From assembly GCF_007830155.1 (NCBI RefSeq), contig NZ_VLKY01000005.1:1-64000 (forward strand): DNA of 64,000 nucleotides. Direction: 5' to 3'. Of the stretch, positions 62,093 through 64,000 are shown in pieces. Under the pieces are notes generated by a model. That model was not told the origin of the DNA. It ran no database searches and saw only the letters and a program-made list of their open reading frames with translations. Position 1 is the first letter of the stretch. Every line of letters begins with the position of its first letter. The position numbers were made by a program, and so were the translations under genes. The stretch is from Pseudomonas duriflava (lineage in GTDB: Bacteria > Pseudomonadota > Gammaproteobacteria > Pseudomonadales > Pseudomonadaceae).

Positions 62093-64000
62093 TTATGGAC
62101 GCAGCAATTCCACGGCTATGCTAACACCGCGGCCGAGCGCGAGGCTTTCGGCGCTGGAATAGACTGCGTGATCGAGTTCCAGTTCAGACCGTGCACTATC
62201 AAGAAGCAACAACCAGTGATGGCCATCACGCGCCGCAGGTAACCGGCAGGTCTGTGGATGATGCAGAGGCTGGAAACAAAGCCAGAGCCGCTCACCGACC
62301 AGATCGCCCGAACCATTCATGGGTGCCAGTAGAAATGCCAGGGGCGCTGGGTCGGGCTGTTTCCACCCGTCCTCGTGTAACGGCTCACCTTCCGGGTCCA
62401 GCCATCGGACATCAACCCATTCGCGAGAGGCCTGCCGGCCGATGAAATGTTCAGCCTGCAAAGCCTTGTAACGTCGGCGCAAGGCGATAAGCCGCTGGGT
62501 GAAGGCCCATCGCCGCTGTCCGGCAGGACTTGCTGCCAACTGCCAGTCCATCCAGGACATAGGGGTATCCTGTACATAGGCATTGTTGTTGCCATGCTGG
62601 GTACGCCCGAACTCATCTCCAGCTGTCAGCATGGGTGTACCGCCGGCCAATAGAAGCGTGGCAAGCAAGGCGCGCTGGTCCGCCGCACGTTGCTCAATAA
62701 TGTGTGGATCGTCCGTCGGGCCTTCTACACCATTGTTCCAGCTGTAATTATCCTGCGTACCGTCACGGTTCTCCTCGCCGTTGGCCTCGTTATGCTTGTG
62801 GGCATAGGTGACCAGGTCTGCCAGCGTAAAACCATCGTGGGCCGTGATGAAGTTGATGCTGGCATCAATATCGCGCCCATGGTGATCGAACAGGTCAGCG
62901 CTGCCTGCCAAACGTGTCGCCAGGGCACCGCGCATTCCTGCATCGCCGCGCCAGAATTTGCGTACATCATCACGAAAGCTATCGTTCCATTCGCTCCACG
63001 GAGAACGGAACTGGCCGACCTGATACCCACCAGGGCCGATATCCCACGGTTCGGCAATCAGTTTGACCTGACGTAGAACAGGGTCCTGCTGAATGGCCTG
63101 CATCAGCGGAGCCTCCACACTAAATCCGGTCTCCAGCCGCCCCAGGGCCGGAGCCAGATCGAATCGAAAGCCGTCTACGCCAGCCGCTTGTACCCAATGG
63201 CGCAAGGCGTCCATGGTTAGCCGCAAGGCCGGCTCACGCTGCAAGGCCAGGCAGTTTCCGCAGCCGGAATCATTGATATACACGGCGGGATCATCCGGAT
63301 GCAGCCGGTAATAACCACGGTTATCCAGCCCCCGCATGCACAGGGTTGGACCAAGCTCGTCGCCTTCACCCGTATGGTTGAAGACAACATCAAGAATAAC
63401 TTCGAACCCAGCCGCGTGCAGCGCAGCAACTGTTTCGCGCAGCTCCATCAAAGCATCACGTCCCGCCAGACGGGGGTCGACAGCCATCATAGTGACAGGG
63501 TTATAGCCCCAATAATTAGCCAGCCCAAGCGCAGGCAGATGACGATCATCCGCCCAGGCGGCAATCGGCAGTAGCTCCAGCGTAGTGACCCCAAGCGTTT
63601 GCAGGTAGCTGATCACCGCAGGCTGGCGCAGCGCCGCCAACTGGCCGCGTAACGTCTTGGGCACCTTGGGATGCAGCATGGTCAAACCGCGAACATGCAG
63701 CTCGTAGATAATGGTTTGTCCACCAGAGTAACGCGGCCCTTCACCCGAGAAGGGAGCAAGGGCTGGTAGTACGATGGTTTTAGGGACATGGGCGGCACTG
63801 TCACGATGATCCGGCCGACCGGGGTGATCGGGATCAAAGCCAAATACGCTGGGGTGCAAGGTGAACGGACGATCCAGTGCCTTGGCATACGGGTCGACCA
63901 GCAGCTTGTGTGCGTTGAACAACAACCCTTCAGCAGGTTTGTACTCACCATAGGCACGCAACCCATACCGCAACCCAGCCCGCCCGCCTGGCAGATGCCC
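62093..64000 (-). CDS. glgX: Glycogen debranching enzyme GlgX, partial at the window edge
   Basis: A GH13 enzyme removing alpha-1,6 branches from glycogen; 635 codons of the C-terminal part are present and the frame continues past position 64000. Motifs: [36 protein letters not shown] (conserved region I), [13 protein letters not shown] with the nucleophile aspartate, [18 protein letters not shown] with the acid glutamate, and [13 protein letters not shown]. Whole proteins are about 700-720 residues, so fewer than 100 residues are missing. It lies 122 bases upstream (by transcription) of fbp, but with no direct coupling. No other glycogen gene is seen here. Confidence 0.93.
   Translation of the reverse strand, partial: GHLPGGRAGLRYGLRAYGEYKPAEGLLFNAHKLLVDPYAKALDRPFTLHPSVFGFDPDHPGRPDHRDSAAHVPKTIVLPALAPFSGEGPRYSGGQTIIYELHVRGLTMLHPKVPKTLRGQLAALRQPAVISYLQTLGVTTLELLPIAAWADDRHLPALGLANYWGYNPVTMMAVDPRLAGRDALMELRETVAALHAAGFEVILDVVFNHTGEGDELGPTLCMRGLDNRGYYRLHPDDPAVYINDSGCGNCLALQREPALRLTMDALRHWVQAAGVDGFRFDLAPALGRLETGFSVEAPLMQAIQQDPVLRQVKLIAEPWDIGPGGYQVGQFRSPWSEWNDSFRDDVRKFWRGDAGMRGALATRLAGSADLFDHHGRDIDASINFITAHDGFTLADLVTYAHKHNEANGEENRDGTQDNYSWNNGVEGPTDDPHIIEQRAADQRALLATLLLAGGTPMLTAGDEFGRTQHGNNNAYVQDTPMSWMDWQLAASPAGQRRWAFTQRLIALRRRYKALQAEHFIGRQASREWVDVRWLDPEGEPLHEDGWKQPDPAPLAFLLAPMNGSGDLVGERLWLCFQPLHHPQTCRLPAARDGHHWLLLLDSARSELELDHAVYSSAESLALGRGVSIAVELLRP

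Overview
The window looks like chromosomal DNA of a gammaproteobacterium close to Pseudomonas. The fructose-1,6-bisphosphatase (336 aa), PA4872-type oxaloacetate decarboxylase (287 aa), PA0148-type adenine deaminase (316 aa), CueR/CopA/CopZ set and single-copy RIO-type kinase all have Pseudomonas-like lengths and motifs. Base composition looks lower than in most Pseudomonas (mid-50s % GC by eye, not computed), so a moderate-GC lineage such as the P. luteola group is possible; that is inference. There is no rRNA, tRNA or CRISPR array. An IS3-type element runs off the left edge, and glgX runs off the right edge.

Layout. 0-0.3 kb: end of an insertion sequence. 0.9-15.5 kb: a purine/nucleoside block with a RutR-like TetR regulator, a YigZ-like protein, an Amt ammonium channel, a BMP-type nucleoside ABC transporter (ATPase and two permeases), pirin, a ChaA-like antiporter, the BMP binding protein, a 2-oxoglutarate oxygenase, adenine deaminase and a HisN-like phosphatase. 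An acyltransferase with AT-rich flanks sits inside this block. 15.5-23.8 kb: a LysR regulator divergent from a monooxygenase/alcohol-dehydrogenase pair, a very large PAS/GAF/GGDEF/EAL protein, a 57-aa orphan, and a Bcr-type drug exporter divergent from its TetR regulator with a clear shared operator. 23.8-29.7 kb: a copper island (copZ, cytochrome b561, copA, cueR) with two near-identical CueR-type promoters, followed by a lone cyoB.

29.7-36.9 kb: oxaloacetate decarboxylase, a PAP2 phosphatase, a translationally coupled operon in which a diguanylate cyclase lies between two paralogous periplasmic binding proteins, bacterioferritin and a RIO kinase. 37-43.2 kb: a pyroglutamate locus (pxpA, pxpB, pxpC and a LysR gene on one strand; DUF969, DUF979 and pcp on the other). 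43.3-52.7 kb: an exbD-tonB-TonB-dependent receptor-exbB-5'-nucleotidase-S1/P1 nuclease operon divergent from a class B acid phosphatase. 52.8-64 kb: a DUF1989 protein, a MATE exporter, a decayed chemoreceptor, a GAF-GGDEF protein, small orphans, a second acyltransferase, an O-methyltransferase, fbp and glgX.

The most striking system is the dedicated TonB operon carrying a secreted nuclease and nucleotidase. With the nearby acid phosphatase and the nucleoside ABC transporter/adenine deaminase block it could form a chain from extracellular nucleic acid to salvaged phosphate, nucleosides and bases. The enzymes are recognisable. The receptor ligand and the link between the two blocks are inference. 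Second in interest are the orphan quinol-oxidase subunit I beside the copper genes, the binding protein-cyclase-binding protein operon, and the complete pyroglutamate release, transport and hydrolysis module.
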